DNA of 32,995 nt from Rhodocyclaceae bacterium (GCA_020247545.1 JADCIX010000053.1:1-32995), one strand, 5' to 3'; positions 8,321-17,571 are shown, counted from the first letter of the stretch. Numbers and translations: made by a program. The notes: generated by a model from the sequence alone, not told the origin.

Positions 8321-9337
8321 TTACGCGACAAGTTTGATCGGAATCCGTTTTTCTTCCACCGCATGGCACGACACCATGCTGCCGTCATTGGCGACCATCA
8401 TCTTCGGCGCTTCTAATTTACAGCGATCATTTGCGTAAGGGCAGCGCGGATGGAAGGTGCAGCCGGATGGTGGATTGAGTGGGTTGGGCACTTCGCCGGC
8501 GACAGGCGTGCGTTGTTTACCGGTCATCCTCAGATCTGGAATCGCCGACAGCAACATCTGCGTATACGGATGCAGCGGGCGGTTGAAGATCGTTTTGGTG
8601 TCCGCCATCTCCACTAGGCGGCCGAGGTACATGACACCAACACGAGTGGAGATGTGCGAAACCACCGCCAGGTTGTGGGAGATGAACAGATAGGTGAGGC
8701 CAAACTCGCGTTGCAAGTCTTTCATCAAGTTCAAGATTTGCGCTTGAACAGATACGTCGAGTGCCGAGGTGGGTTCATCACACACCAGAAACTCCGGGTT
8801 CGACGACAGCGCGCGCGCGATCGAAATGCGTTGGCGCTGGCCACCCGAGAACTCGTGCGGAAATTTTTCTTGGTCCTGCGGAGACAGACCAACCTGGGTC
8901 AGCAACTGATCAACACGTTTCTTGATCTCGGCCTTGTCAGTCATGATGCCGTGTGAGACAAGCGGCTCGGCGATGATTTTGCCAACGCGCCAACGCGGGT
9001 TCAGGCTTGCGTAGGGGTCCTGAAAAATCATCTGGAAGCGTTTGCGCAGCTGCTGCTGCTCATTGACCGAGGCTTTCGCGATATCCACCCCGTCGAAAAT
9101 GACCGCGCCGCGAGTCGGAGGATAAAGCCCGCATACGACACGTGCGATGGTTGATTTGCCGCAGCCGGATTCACCAACCAGCGATAACGTCTCGCCGCGA
9201 TTGATGGTGAACGAGACACCATCAACGGCTTTCAGGATAGATTTTGGCTGACCCTCAATGACGCGATTCAGCCAGGGTTTGGAGACGTCAAATTCACGCG
9301 CGACGTCGCGCACTTCGAGTAATACGCTTGACTTCAT
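8321..9337 (-). CDS. dppF: Peptide ABC transporter ATP-binding protein (DppF/OppF type)
   Basis: 338 aa. Walker [10 protein letters not shown], signature [15 protein letters not shown] and Walker [15 protein letters not shown] are intact. A C-terminal oligopeptide-transporter extension carries cysteines in [14 protein letters not shown], a segment that binds an Fe-S cluster in some relatives. This is the second of two ATPases that power peptide uptake. The ATG at 9337 overlaps the stop of the dppD-type gene by four bases (ATGA), so translation is coupled. The frame upstream to 9400 lies inside dppD and is not used. Substrate specificity is set by the binding proteins, not by this subunit. Confidence 0.93.
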   Translation of the reverse strand: MKSSVLLEVRDVAREFDVSKPWLNRVIEGQPKSILKAVDGVSFTINRGETLSLVGESGCGKSTIARVVCGLYPPTRGAVIFDGVDIAKASVNEQQQLRKRFQMIFQDPYASLNPRWRVGKIIAEPLVSHGIMTDKAEIKKRVDQLLTQVGLSPQDQEKFPHEFSGGQRQRISIARALSSNPEFLVCDEPTSALDVSVQAQILNLMKDLQREFGLTYLFISHNLAVVSHISTRVGVMYLGRLVEMADTKTIFNRPLHPYTQMLLSAIPDLRMTGKQRTPVAGEVPNPLNPPSGCTFHPRCPYANDRCKLEAPKMMVANDGSMVSCHAVEEKRIPIKLVA

Positions 9338-10353
9338 GCGGCCACCGATTGCGGTGTGTTGGTTGTGTTGGTAGCAACGCCTTCGGAATACAGCCAGCAA
9401 GCTGCTTGTGTCTTACCGGCATTCATGAGGCTCGGTCGCTCGGTTGTGCAGCGCGCGCCGATTTCGCCCTTGCGCGTACAGCGTGGGTTGAAGGCGCAGC
9501 CGGCCGGAATTGCGTTCAAGCGCGGCATCGAGCCGTCGATTTGCGTCAAACGCTCGACCTCCTCGCCCAGGTTCGGGATCGCACCCATCAGGCCAACGGT
9601 ATAAGGATGCTGGGGGTGGTGGATGACTTCAGCCACCGGGCCGATTTCGGCGATGCGCCCGGCGTACATCACCGCGACGCGATCGGCGGTTTCGGCAATA
9701 ACACCCATATCGTGCGTGACCAGCATCACGGATGTGCCGTGTTCACGACACAATTTTTTTAGCAGCGTGATGATCTGCGCTTGGATCGAAACATCCAGCG
9801 CGGTGGTAGGCTCATCGGCGATGATCAGTTTTGGCTGCGCGGCGAGTGCCAACGAAATCACCACGCGCTGGCGCATTCCGCCGGAAAATTGGTGCGGATA
9901 GTGGTCGATACGCTTGTCTGCGGCGGGAATGCCGACTTCGTTGAGCAAATCAATCGCGCGTTGCTTCGCTTCATCCGGCGTCACATTGAGGTGAGTGAGA
10001 ATGGTCTCGGTAATTTGTCGACCGATGGTGTAAAGCGGGTTGAGCGACGTCAATGGATCTTGGAAAATCGCTCCGATCTCGCGCCCGCGTATTTTGCGGA
10101 ATTCTTCTGGGGACAAGTTGTCGATGCGTCGACCGTTGAGCAGAATTTCACCGGATTCGATTCGACCGGGTGGTTCGAGCAGCCCAATAATCGCCGCACC
10201 GGTGAGTGACTTGCCGGCACCGGATTCACCGACCACACCCAACACCTCACCCGGCGCAATGGTCAGGCTGACATCGTCCACCGCCGTGAGCAAGCCGCGG
10301 CGGGTGGGGAATTGGACGCGCAGATTTCGAACTTCGAGTAATGGTGTGTTCAT
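9334..10353 (-). CDS. dppD: Peptide ABC transporter ATP-binding protein (DppD/OppD type)
   Basis: 339 aa, full length. Walker A GESGAGKSLTG, signature FSGGMRQRVVISLAL and Walker B LIIADEPTTALDVS are intact, and the C-terminal peptide-transporter extension has GCAFNPRCTRKG. It pairs with the DppF-type ATPase downstream to drive the two permeases. It starts 12 bp after the dppC-type stop, and its end overlaps the next start by four bases. The position in the operon (B, C, D, F) is canonical. Confidence 0.93.
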   Translation of the reverse strand: MNTPLLEVRNLRVQFPTRRGLLTAVDDVSLTIAPGEVLGVVGESGAGKSLTGAAIIGLLEPPGRIESGEILLNGRRIDNLSPEEFRKIRGREIGAIFQDPLTSLNPLYTIGRQITETILTHLNVTPDEAKQRAIDLLNEVGIPAADKRIDHYPHQFSGGMRQRVVISLALAAQPKLIIADEPTTALDVSIQAQIITLLKKLCREHGTSVMLVTHDMGVIAETADRVAVMYAGRIAEIGPVAEVIHHPQHPYTVGLMGAIPNLGEEVERLTQIDGSMPRLNAIPAGCAFNPRCTRKGEIGARCTTERPSLMNAGKTQAACWLYSEGVATNTTNTPQSVAA

Positions 10354-10365
10354 GATAGTTACTCG

Positions 10366-11280
10366 TTAGCGGAGTTTGGGGTTCAGCGCGTCGCGCAACC
10401 AGTCGCCGATGATGTTGATCGACAAGACTAGAATCACCAACATGATGCCGGGGAAGACCGTGATCCACCATTCACCGGAGAACAAGAAGTCGTTACCGAT
10501 ACGAATCAACGTGCCGAGGGACGGCTGTGTTGGCGGCACGCCGACACCCAGAAACGAGAGTGTGGCTTCCGTGATGATGGCGGCACCGACGTGTAGGGTG
10601 GCCAACACAAACACCGGCCCCATGACGTTGGGCAAGACGTGCGAAAACATGATTGCCAATGGCCTGCGGCCAATGACGCGCGCCGCTTGGACATACTCCT
10701 TGTTGCGCTCGACCAATGTCGAGCCACGGACCGTCCGGGCGTATTGCACCCAGCCGGATGCCGCAATGGCAAAAATCAACACATAGACGGCGACTTCGTC
10801 GTGACCGTCTTTGCCGATCACCACGCGCGCGACACCATCAATCAACAAAGCGATCAGAATCGCCGGGAACGAGAGCTGCACATCTGCCACACGCATGATG
10901 AACGAATCTAGTGCGCCGCCCACGTAGCCGGAGATTAATCCTAGCGTGATGCCAATGACCATCGACAACGCCACCGCACAAATGCCAACGGTGAGTGACA
11001 CTCGTGAGCCGTACATGATGGTGGACATGACGTCACGCCCCTGGTCATCCGTACCGAGTAGAAATTGACCTTTGCCCGCAGCCGACCAGGCAGGCGGCGT
11101 AAAGGCGTCGAGCAGATTCAACGTCTTTAGATCAAACGGATTGTGCGGCGCGAGAAGCGGGGCGAATACCGCGCCGAGAATGCAGACCAGCGACAAAATG
11201 GCCGCGACGATAACCAGTGGGTGACGCTTGAAGCTGTACCAAAGGTCGCTGTCAAAAATACGTTTGAGTGTGTCGTTCAT
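10366..11280 (-). CDS. dppC: Peptide ABC transporter permease (DppC type)
   Basis: 304 aa inner-membrane permease. It starts MNDTLKRIFDSDLWYSF with a cytoplasmic leader, then a first membrane helix (LVIVAAILSLVCILGAVFAP) and the DppC hallmarks HNPFDL, FLLGTDDQGRDVMSTIMYGS and a C-terminal LRDALNPKLR. The loop AARVIGRRPLAIMFSHVLPN is the EAA motif that contacts the ATPases. GGAGG lies eight bases before the ATG at 11280, which settles the start against longer alternatives. One base separates it from the DppB-type stop. Confidence 0.92.
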   Translation of the reverse strand: MNDTLKRIFDSDLWYSFKRHPLVIVAAILSLVCILGAVFAPLLAPHNPFDLKTLNLLDAFTPPAWSAAGKGQFLLGTDDQGRDVMSTIMYGSRVSLTVGICAVALSMVIGITLGLISGYVGGALDSFIMRVADVQLSFPAILIALLIDGVARVVIGKDGHDEVAVYVLIFAIAASGWVQYARTVRGSTLVERNKEYVQAARVIGRRPLAIMFSHVLPNVMGPVFVLATLHVGAAIITEATLSFLGVGVPPTQPSLGTLIRIGNDFLFSGEWWITVFPGIMLVILVLSINIIGDWLRDALNPKLR

Positions 11281-11281
11281 A

Positions 11282-12268
11282 TTAGTGTCCTCCCGATCCT
11301 GAACGCTCGACACGTAGCCTCGGATCAACCGCGAAATACAGCAGGTCAACCACCAGATTGACCACCACAAATATGAAACCGATGAGACACAGATAGGCGG
11401 CCATCACGGGGATGTCTGCGAATTGGACGGCCTGGATAAACAACAGGCCCATGCCCGGCCATTGGAAAACTGTCTCGGTGATGATGGCAAAGGCGATGAT
11501 GGCCCCCAGCTGCAAGCCGGTGATGGTGATTACCGGAACGAGGGTGTTTTTAAGTGCGTGGCCAAAGTGCACTGCGTTATTGGTCAAGCCGCGTGCGCGC
11601 GCGAATTTGATGTAATCCGTACGCAGCACCTCAAGCATCTCGGCGCGCACCAATCGCATGATGAGGGTGATCGGGTAGAAGCCCAGCGTAATGGCCGGAA
11701 GGATAATCGCCTTCAAACCTTCTGTGGTGAGAAAGCCGGTCGTCCAAAAACCGATGGCGGTTGTTTCGCCGCGACCAAATGACGGCAGCCAGCCCAGCCA
11801 TACGGCAAAGATAAGGATGAGGAAGATGCCGATGAGGAAATTAGGCAGCGACACGCCCACTAGCGAGCCTGTTAGCAAGACTTTTGATGTCCACTTGTCG
11901 CGCTTTAGCGCAGTATAGACGCCCATGGGAATGCCGACCAACAATCCAAACACGGCTGCGGTCATGGCGAGCTCAAGTGTCGCCGGGAGCCGTTCCGCGA
12001 GAAGTTGCGATACCGGCCGGCCCAGGCGCAACGAGATACCGAAGTTACCCTGCACGGCGTTGCCGAGGAACGTGCCGAACTGGACATAAAAAGGTTGGTC
12101 AAGGCCGAGAGACTTGCGCACGTCGTCGCGATCCGCTTGTGTCGCCTCGGGGGGTAACATGAGTGAAACGGGATCCCCCACAAAGTTGAATAACGAGAAG
12201 GCGATGAAGCCCACCGTTAGCATCACAAGAACGCTTTGAAGTAGTCGTCGAATAATGAATGCCAGCAT
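11282..12268 (-). CDS. dppB: Peptide ABC transporter permease (DppB type)
   Basis: 328 aa inner-membrane permease. The N-terminus MLAFIIRRLLQSVLVMLTVG and the segment GDPVSLMLPPEATQADRDDV followed by LGLDQPFYVQF are typical of DppB and GsiC. The EAA loop is ARARGLTNNAVHFGHALKN, and the C-terminal LLYFAVDPRLRV is the usual family ending. The ATG at 12268 has AGGA upstream and matches the family start; the longer frame to 12388 overlaps the binding protein and is not used. It lies 13 bp downstream of the binding-protein gene. Confidence 0.92.
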   Translation of the reverse strand: MLAFIIRRLLQSVLVMLTVGFIAFSLFNFVGDPVSLMLPPEATQADRDDVRKSLGLDQPFYVQFGTFLGNAVQGNFGISLRLGRPVSQLLAERLPATLELAMTAAVFGLLVGIPMGVYTALKRDKWTSKVLLTGSLVGVSLPNFLIGIFLILIFAVWLGWLPSFGRGETTAIGFWTTGFLTTEGLKAIILPAITLGFYPITLIMRLVRAEMLEVLRTDYIKFARARGLTNNAVHFGHALKNTLVPVITITGLQLGAIIAFAIITETVFQWPGMGLLFIQAVQFADIPVMAAYLCLIGFIFVVVNLVVDLLYFAVDPRLRVERSGSGGH

Positions 12269-12281
12269 GAAGGATCCTGAA

Positions 12282-13868
12282 CTACTTGACGTTAAATCGG
12301 AAGAAATAAGGGACCGCGTTGGGCGGCAAGATCGCGCTGACATTTGCGCGCATCGCCCATGGAATAATCGGGCGGTGCAGCGTGACAATTGACGTCTCGC
12401 GATTGATGAGAGTCAGCGCTTCTCCAATCAAGGCGTCCCGTTTCTTAAGATCAGTTTCGACCCTAAAGCGGTCAATCAGACTATCCAGCGTTTTATTTGA
12501 GTAACGTCCGAAGTTGTTGTCGCCGCCGCTGGCATTGGGGACTTGGGTGCGCAACAGGCTTTGCAGCGTGTACAACGCGTCGGAGGTGGGGGTGGTCCAG
12601 CTGAGCAAATAGAAGCTGGTGTCAAACTTTTGTAATTTGGGGAAGAGCGTGCCGGTCGGCATGATATTTGGCGTGGTGTTGATGCCGACCTTGGCCAACA
12701 TCGGCGCTATCGCCTGGCAGATATCGGGGGCAGGCTTGTTGTCGCCACAATCGAGCGTGACGGAGAACCCATTGGGATAACCCGCCTCCACAAGTAATTT
12801 TTTGGCGCGTTCCGGATCGTACGGCAGACGTTTATCCGCGTCTTTGAAGAAGCCTTGGTCGCCGGGGGTGATGATGGTGCCGGTCAAGACCGCCAGATTG
12901 CGCATCACCTTGGTGCGGATGGCATCGGCGTCGATGGCGTGGGCGACCGCCTGACGTACGCGCACGTCTTTCCACGGATTCTTGCCCTTGACGTTGGAAT
13001 ACTGTAGTTCGTCCCGATGTTGATCAAAAGCCAAGAACTGTACGCGCGCCTCCTGTCCCTCGGTGATCTTGACGCCCGGACTAGAGCGCATGCGCGGAAC
13101 ATCTTGTGGCTGCGGATCATTAACGAACTGAACTTCGTTGGAGATCAGTGCCGCGATTCGGGTTGGGCTCGACTTGATCGGCCGTAGTGTCACCTCAGTG
13201 ACGTTGCCACGTTCGGGACTGTTCTTGTTCCACCAGTTGGGGTGGGCCACCAGCACGGTGCGCACATCCGGCTGACGGTCTTTCACCATAAACGGCCCGG
13301 TTCCATTGGCGTTGCGCGACGCGAACGTGTCTTCGGCGTCTTTGTAGTTTTGTGGTGTTTCAGCCTTATTCTTGACCGCCCAAGCCCGGCTCATGATGCG
13401 CAGCTGGGTCAAGTGGTTGGGCAACACGGGATTGGGTTCGCGCATCACAAAGTCGACGGTGAGATCGTCGACTTTGCGCGCGGACTCAATGCCTTGCACC
13501 GAAATCTTTTGCTGCGATAACGGATGTAGCGCACGCTGCACGGAAAACACCACATCGTCGGCGGTGAACGTGCTGCCGTCGTGAAATTTTACGTTCGGAC
13601 GTAGCTTGAAGCGCCAAATGCTTGCATCAGGTTGTGTCCAGCTGGTGGCCAGCCAGGGCGTCAGTTTGAAATCCTTGTCGCGCTCGACCAACCCTTCATA
13701 AACGTTCGACAGCAGCCGATTCGTCACCGCAAGGTTGGCTGCGTGGGGGTCGAGGGTTTGCGGTTCGTCCTGTGTCCCATAGACGATCGACTTTGCCGAC
13801 GTGATCGGCGCAGACAGCAAGCCGACGGAAAGCAAGACGGCGGTAAGAAAAATGACGGGTCTATTCAT
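12282..13868 (-). CDS. Peptide ABC transporter substrate-binding protein (SBP family 5), first copy
   Basis: 528 aa. A signal peptide (MNRPVIFLTAVLLSVGLL, cleavage near SAKS) sends it to the periplasm. The SBP_bac_5 pattern follows: QTLDPHAANLAVTNRLL, then LRPNVKFHDGSTFTADDVVF and RNANGTGPF. This family binds oligopeptides, dipeptides, glutathione or other polar ligands. It is directly upstream of the permease genes (13 bp) and must be the core receptor of this importer. The C-terminal half differs from the second copy. Signal peptidase type cannot be fixed; no lipobox cysteine is seen. Confidence 0.92.
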   Translation of the reverse strand: MNRPVIFLTAVLLSVGLLSAPITSAKSIVYGTQDEPQTLDPHAANLAVTNRLLSNVYEGLVERDKDFKLTPWLATSWTQPDASIWRFKLRPNVKFHDGSTFTADDVVFSVQRALHPLSQQKISVQGIESARKVDDLTVDFVMREPNPVLPNHLTQLRIMSRAWAVKNKAETPQNYKDAEDTFASRNANGTGPFMVKDRQPDVRTVLVAHPNWWNKNSPERGNVTEVTLRPIKSSPTRIAALISNEVQFVNDPQPQDVPRMRSSPGVKITEGQEARVQFLAFDQHRDELQYSNVKGKNPWKDVRVRQAVAHAIDADAIRTKVMRNLAVLTGTIITPGDQGFFKDADKRLPYDPERAKKLLVEAGYPNGFSVTLDCGDNKPAPDICQAIAPMLAKVGINTTPNIMPTGTLFPKLQKFDTSFYLLSWTTPTSDALYTLQSLLRTQVPNASGGDNNFGRYSNKTLDSLIDRFRVETDLKKRDALIGEALTLINRETSIVTLHRPIIPWAMRANVSAILPPNAVPYFFRFNVK

Positions 13869-13946
13869 AAGTCCGAGCAATTTCTCACCGACGCGTTGGA
13901 AAGTTTGGCCATTGCGTCGGACCGAATTGCGATTTTGGTAAACCAT

Positions 13947-13970
13947 CGCCCGCTGGGATATTGGCGGGCG
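13947..13970. other. Hairpin between the two binding-protein genes
   Basis: A 7-bp perfect inverted repeat, CGCCCGC and GCGGGCG, with a 10-base loop sits in the 147-bp gap between the two binding-protein genes. No T-tract follows on the minus strand, so it is more likely an mRNA-stability or processing structure than a terminator. Such a structure would let the upstream binding protein be made in excess over the permeases. Confidence 0.45.
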
Positions 13971-14015
13971 GCAAAGATTATAGTGCGATACGGCGTGCTG
14001 TCCGGTGCGGTGCGA

Positions 14016-15632
14016 TTAGTTAACGTTCACCCACTTGGTCCACATCTGGTTATTCGGGTGGTGGACAGCCGTGATGTTCTTGCGTGTGGCCCAAGGAATC
14101 ACCTGATGGTGCAGCGGGATATGACCCACATCCGCCTGATGCAGCATGAGTGCATCACGCGTCAAGGCCGTGCGCTTGGTCACGTCGAGCTCCGTCTTCA
14201 GCCCACCAATGGCGGCATCGACCTTTGGATTTGAATAACCGGCATAGTTTTGTTCACCGTCACCAGTCGCATTTTTGCTGTGGATGATCGATTGCAATGT
14301 ATACAAAGAATCAAACGTCGGTACACCCCAGCCATAAAGATAAAAGCTGGTGTCGCTGTTCTGAATTTTGGGGAAGTAAGTGGCGCGAGGCATCGAGTTA
14401 AGCTTGATCTTGATATCGATCTTGGACAGCATGCCGGCCACTGCGGTGCAAATCCGTTCATCGTTGATGTAGCGGTTGTTCGGGCAGTCCAACGTGACTT
14501 CAAAGCCGTTTGCATAACCCGCCTCGGTCATGAGCTTCTTGGCTTTGGCGATGTCTACCGCCGGTCGCTTTTCTAGGTCCTTCGAGTAACCGCGAACCTG
14601 CGGTGCGATCATCGACATGGTAGGTAGCGACAGCCCGCGCATCACCGTTTTTTGTAGCGCATTTACGTCGATGGTCAGCAGCATCGCCTGACGGACGCGT
14701 ACGTCCTTAAAGGGGTTTTTGCCCTTGATGTTTGAGTAGAGCAGTTCGCCACGCCCCTGATCCATGGAGAGGAAGACGGTGCGTACTTCGTTGCCTTCGA
14801 GAATCTTCAGCGCAGGGTTGCTCTTGAGGTTGCCCAAGTCTTGTAACGGCGGGTCAAGCACCAGATCAATCTCACCAGTGATTAGTGCGGATACACGGGT
14901 GGCGTCTTGCTTAATCGGCCGATAGACCATCTCCGTCACGTTGGATTCGCGCTTACCCCACCAGTTAGAGTTCACAACCATTACGGTCTTGACGTCCGGC
15001 TCACGTACTCGCAGGACGAACGGGCCGGTGCCGTTAGCGTTGCGCGCGGCGAAGGTCTCTTCGTTGTTCTTGAAGTCTTGAGGACGTTGCACGTTGTACT
15101 TGGTGGCCCAGGAGCGGCTCATGACGCGGAGCTGCGTCAGTTGATCCAGCAGTGTTGGGTTGGGGCCGGTGGTAATGATGTCGACGGTGAGGTTATCGAC
15201 TTTGCGTACTTCCTTGATGCCCTGCGTCAGAGAGATGAAGTTGGACGTCTTCTCCATGGAGCGGCCGATGGAAAAAACCACGTCATCTGCGGTGAATGGC
15301 GTGCCGTCGTGGAAGGTGACTTTATCTCGCAGCTTAAAGCGGGTGGTGGTGGGATTCACGATTTGCCAAGAAACGGCCAGACAAGGCTCCAGCGCCATCT
15401 GCCGATTCCGCGATACCAGCGGTTCGTAGATATGATCGGCGATTGAATTATTCAGGCCTTCGTTTTGTGCGTGTGGGTCCATGGTTAGCACATCACCTTG
15501 TGAGGCCCAACGGAAAGTCTTGGCATCGGCGGAAAATCCGGCGATGGAGGCACCGACGGCAGTGCTGAGGACGAGAGCGGCGACAATGGATTTCAGGCGG
15601 GATGAGGTGGTCGAGACAGCGAGTGAATGCAT
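14016..15632 (-). CDS. Peptide ABC transporter substrate-binding protein (SBP family 5), second copy
   Basis: 538 aa. Signal peptide with hydrophobic core IVAALVLSTAVGASIAGF, cleavage near SADAKT. The mature protein starts FRWASQGDVLTMDPHAQN and carries LRDKVTFHDGTPFTADDVVF and RNANGTGPFVL, the same landmarks as the neighbouring copy, so the two are paralogues. It is the first gene of the importer operon. It is more like the third copy at 25134 (both have DPHAQN and a closing segment IPWA) than ordinary chance would give. Separate ligand ranges for one transporter are likely but not shown by sequence. Confidence 0.92.
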   Translation of the reverse strand: MHSLAVSTTSSRLKSIVAALVLSTAVGASIAGFSADAKTFRWASQGDVLTMDPHAQNEGLNNSIADHIYEPLVSRNRQMALEPCLAVSWQIVNPTTTRFKLRDKVTFHDGTPFTADDVVFSIGRSMEKTSNFISLTQGIKEVRKVDNLTVDIITTGPNPTLLDQLTQLRVMSRSWATKYNVQRPQDFKNNEETFAARNANGTGPFVLRVREPDVKTVMVVNSNWWGKRESNVTEMVYRPIKQDATRVSALITGEIDLVLDPPLQDLGNLKSNPALKILEGNEVRTVFLSMDQGRGELLYSNIKGKNPFKDVRVRQAMLLTIDVNALQKTVMRGLSLPTMSMIAPQVRGYSKDLEKRPAVDIAKAKKLMTEAGYANGFEVTLDCPNNRYINDERICTAVAGMLSKIDIKIKLNSMPRATYFPKIQNSDTSFYLYGWGVPTFDSLYTLQSIIHSKNATGDGEQNYAGYSNPKVDAAIGGLKTELDVTKRTALTRDALMLHQADVGHIPLHHQVIPWATRKNITAVHHPNNQMWTKWVNVN

Positions 15633-15707
15633 AACTTGGTCCGCAAAAAGTTGGGTGTAATTGGTGTTCTGCTGGCCGCCTTGGAAATGGCACGCGGCGA
15701 GACGAAA

Positions 15708-15736
15708 AGTGTGCCCGTATGCCGCACCTAAGTCAA
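15708..15736 (-). promoter_or_regulatory. Possible promoter of the peptide importer operon
   Basis: On the minus strand TTGACT (15731-15736) is followed 17 bases later by CACACT (15708-15713). The -35 is good and the -10 is poor. It lies about 75 bp upstream of the first binding-protein start, in the 237-bp divergent gap with the BPH gene. Confidence 0.3.
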
Positions 15737-15869
15737 TGAAAATTCACGTTTTTCACTCTGGGTTGATGCTGGTATCCGGCAATTTCTGCACCACATCTCT
15801 ATCGCCGCAGAAAGGGCCGGGCGTAGCGGCTAAAATGGTGCGCTTGCTACTCGTCACCACGGAACTCTC

Positions 15870-16457
15870 ATGACCACCATTGTTGTCGTAAAGAAAGGCG
15901 CACAGGCTGTCATTGCCAGCGACACGCTCACCACGTTCGGTGCCACCCGCCTGGGTAGTAAACACGACGCCGCGCCGGAAAAAATCTTGCGGCACAAGGC
16001 CACTTTTTTCGGTATTGCCGGCTCAGCCGCCCACCAGATGGTGCTCGAGAGCATCCTAAAGAACCACGAAAAGGCGAAAGACTTTAGTTTTAACGGCCGC
16101 CATGAAATCTACGAGAGTTTTCGCAAGATTCATCCGATATTGAAAGAGGAGGCATACCTGAACGCTAAGGAAGAGGATAACGACCCCTATGAGTCCTCAC
16201 AACTGACCGCGTTAGTGGCGAATGCCGCTGGCATCTTCGGCGTTTACTCGATGCGCGAGGTGTTTGAATTCGACCGCTTCTGGGCGATTGGCTCCGGACG
16301 CGATTTTGCGCTTGGTGCGATGTACGCCGCCTACAACAGTACCAAGTCCGCCAAACAAATTGCGTCACTCGGTGTCATGGCGGGAGTCGAGTACGACACC
16401 GGCACTGGGCTGCCACTGAACGTGGCGACGGTGAAGCTGGCCAGTACAAAACCATGA
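15870..16457 (+). CDS. Betaproteobacterial proteasome homologue (BPH), HslV-like Ntn hydrolase
   Basis: 195 aa. It opens MTTIVVVKKG like HslV, so removal of Met would expose a nucleophilic Thr1. Counting from there, Asp17 lies in IASDTL (IAGDGQ in HslV), a lysine at 37 in PEKIL corresponds to HslV Lys33 with a short insertion, and AIGSG matches the HslV serine motif. The middle carries an insertion (about NAKEEDNDPYESSQL) absent from HslV. These traits fit BPH, described as a self-contained double-ring proteasome homologue of Betaproteobacteria, rather than HslV itself. No hslU ATPase is adjacent. Its substrates and any partner unfoldase are unknown. The plus-strand neighbour 45 bp on is an Hsp15-like gene, which suggests a heat or proteotoxic stress context. 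Confidence 0.8.
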   Translation: MTTIVVVKKGAQAVIASDTLTTFGATRLGSKHDAAPEKILRHKATFFGIAGSAAHQMVLESILKNHEKAKDFSFNGRHEIYESFRKIHPILKEEAYLNAKEEDNDPYESSQLTALVANAAGIFGVYSMREVFEFDRFWAIGSGRDFALGAMYAAYNSTKSAKQIASLGVMAGVEYDTGTGLPLNVATVKLASTKP

Positions 16458-16502
16458 TGGCGGGGTTGCGGAAAGCGACGAAATTTGACGGGACACGGCC
16501 CT

Positions 16503-16904
16503 ATGCTCGCTAGTGTTCGTATCGATAAATGGTTGATCGCGGCTCGATTTTTCAAGACTCGTCAAATCGCCGTCGACGCGATTAATGCGGGGCGCGTGTG
16601 TGTCAACGATGAGCGTGTGAAACCCGCCAAAGCAATCAAAGTGGGGGATGAGTTGCTTGTCAGGAAACCGCCATATGAGTGGCGTATCGTTGTCGACAAC
16701 ATCGCAGAAAAACGAGTAGCGGCAAAAATCGCTGAGACCTATTATCGCGAGACCGAAGCGAGCGTGTTGGCACGGGAATCACTGAGAAAAGAGTTGAAAG
16801 ATCTACCGCCGCCGGTGTTTCCCGGGCGACCCACAAAAAAAGATCGCCGCGTGATCGATAAATTTTTTGCTGGTCAACATCAGCATGACGACGCGTTCGA
16901 TTAG
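16503..16904 (+). CDS. hslR: Hsp15-like S4-domain RNA-binding protein
   Basis: 133 aa. The S4 domain fills residues 4-60: VRIDKWLIAARFFKTRQ, then AINAGRVCVND and VKVGDELLV-like IKVGDELLV. The basic tail with LPPPVFPGRPTKKDRRVIDKF is typical of Hsp15 (HslR), which binds stalled 50S subunits carrying nascent chains and recycles them after heat shock. The ATG at 16503 is preferred to the TTG at 16485 because the family starts just before VRIDKWL. Its 3' end overlaps the YceI start by 20 bp. The gene follows BPH closely, probably as one transcript. Confidence 0.88.
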   Translation: MLASVRIDKWLIAARFFKTRQIAVDAINAGRVCVNDERVKPAKAIKVGDELLVRKPPYEWRIVVDNIAEKRVAAKIAETYYRETEASVLARESLRKELKDLPPPVFPGRPTKKDRRVIDKFFAGQHQHDDAFD

Positions 16905-17571
16905 TTCGATCACCGCCCGGTCTGCGGTGCTGCTGACTGCTATATTGGCCACGGCGGCCACAGCGGCGCTGCTGACCAGCGCGCCAGCACAAGCGGCGCG
17001 TTACGAGATCGACCCCGCTGCCACAAAGACGACTTACCTTACCAAGTATCTCGGCTTCATTCCCGTACGCGGCGTGTTTACCCGTATGACGGGCGTTCTC
17101 AATTACCAGCCGACAAAACCCGTGGCAGAACGCGAGCCCTCGATTCACGTCATCATTGATGCGACCACATTAACGCCGACCAACTTCGATAGTGAGTCCA
17201 AGCGGCGGATGCTGCGCGGCCCAGAGTTCTTTAATGTCGATCGCTTTCCGGCCATCGAATTCAAGTCGATGCGCTTCCGTTATGAAGGTGACAAACTGGT
17301 TGCCATCGACGGCACTATCACGCTAGTGGGCGTCACCAAGCCGGTCACACTGACGGTGATGAAATCGGGTTGTGAGCCAGCGAGTGGCAGCAAAGCTGCG
17401 CGCTGTACAGCCTCAACGGAGCTCACCGTCAAACGATTCGAGTTCGGGATGAAGGGTTGGTCAGGGACGGTTAGCGACGAGGTGATGATTGCGGTTGAAT
17501 TGGTCGCGACGATAGCGGGCGAGGAAAAGCCAACAGCGCCGGCTCCGACAGCAGCGGCAACCCCCGACTGA
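16885..17571 (+). CDS. YceI family exported lipid-binding protein
   Basis: 228 aa. The hydrophobic signal AVLLTAILATAATAALL ends at SAPAQA-A, so the protein is periplasmic. The mature part has the YceI lipocalin-like beta barrel landmarks: YEIDPAATKTTYLTKYLGF, VIIDATTLTPTNFDSESKRR and MLRGPEFFNVDRFPAIEFKS, then GTITLVGVTKPVTLTV. YceI relatives bind isoprenoid-type lipids; their function in the cell is poorly known. The start at 16885 lies inside the end of the Hsp15-like gene. The C-terminal 20 residues are low-complexity Ala, Pro and Thr, beyond the domain. Confidence 0.9.
   Translation: MTTRSISSITARSAVLLTAILATAATAALLTSAPAQAARYEIDPAATKTTYLTKYLGFIPVRGVFTRMTGVLNYQPTKPVAEREPSIHVIIDATTLTPTNFDSESKRRMLRGPEFFNVDRFPAIEFKSMRFRYEGDKLVAIDGTITLVGVTKPVTLTVMKSGCEPASGSKAARCTASTELTVKRFEFGMKGWSGTVSDEVMIAVELVATIAGEEKPTAPAPTAAATPD

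Noticed and set aside
12319-12504. Plus-strand open frame inside the first binding-protein gene
   Set aside because: Complement of a strongly conserved coding frame; no ribosome site and no protein-like features.
15870-16457. Calling this gene hslV
   Set aside because: The insertion in mid-protein, greater length and lack of hslU fit BPH better than the ATP-dependent HslVU protease.
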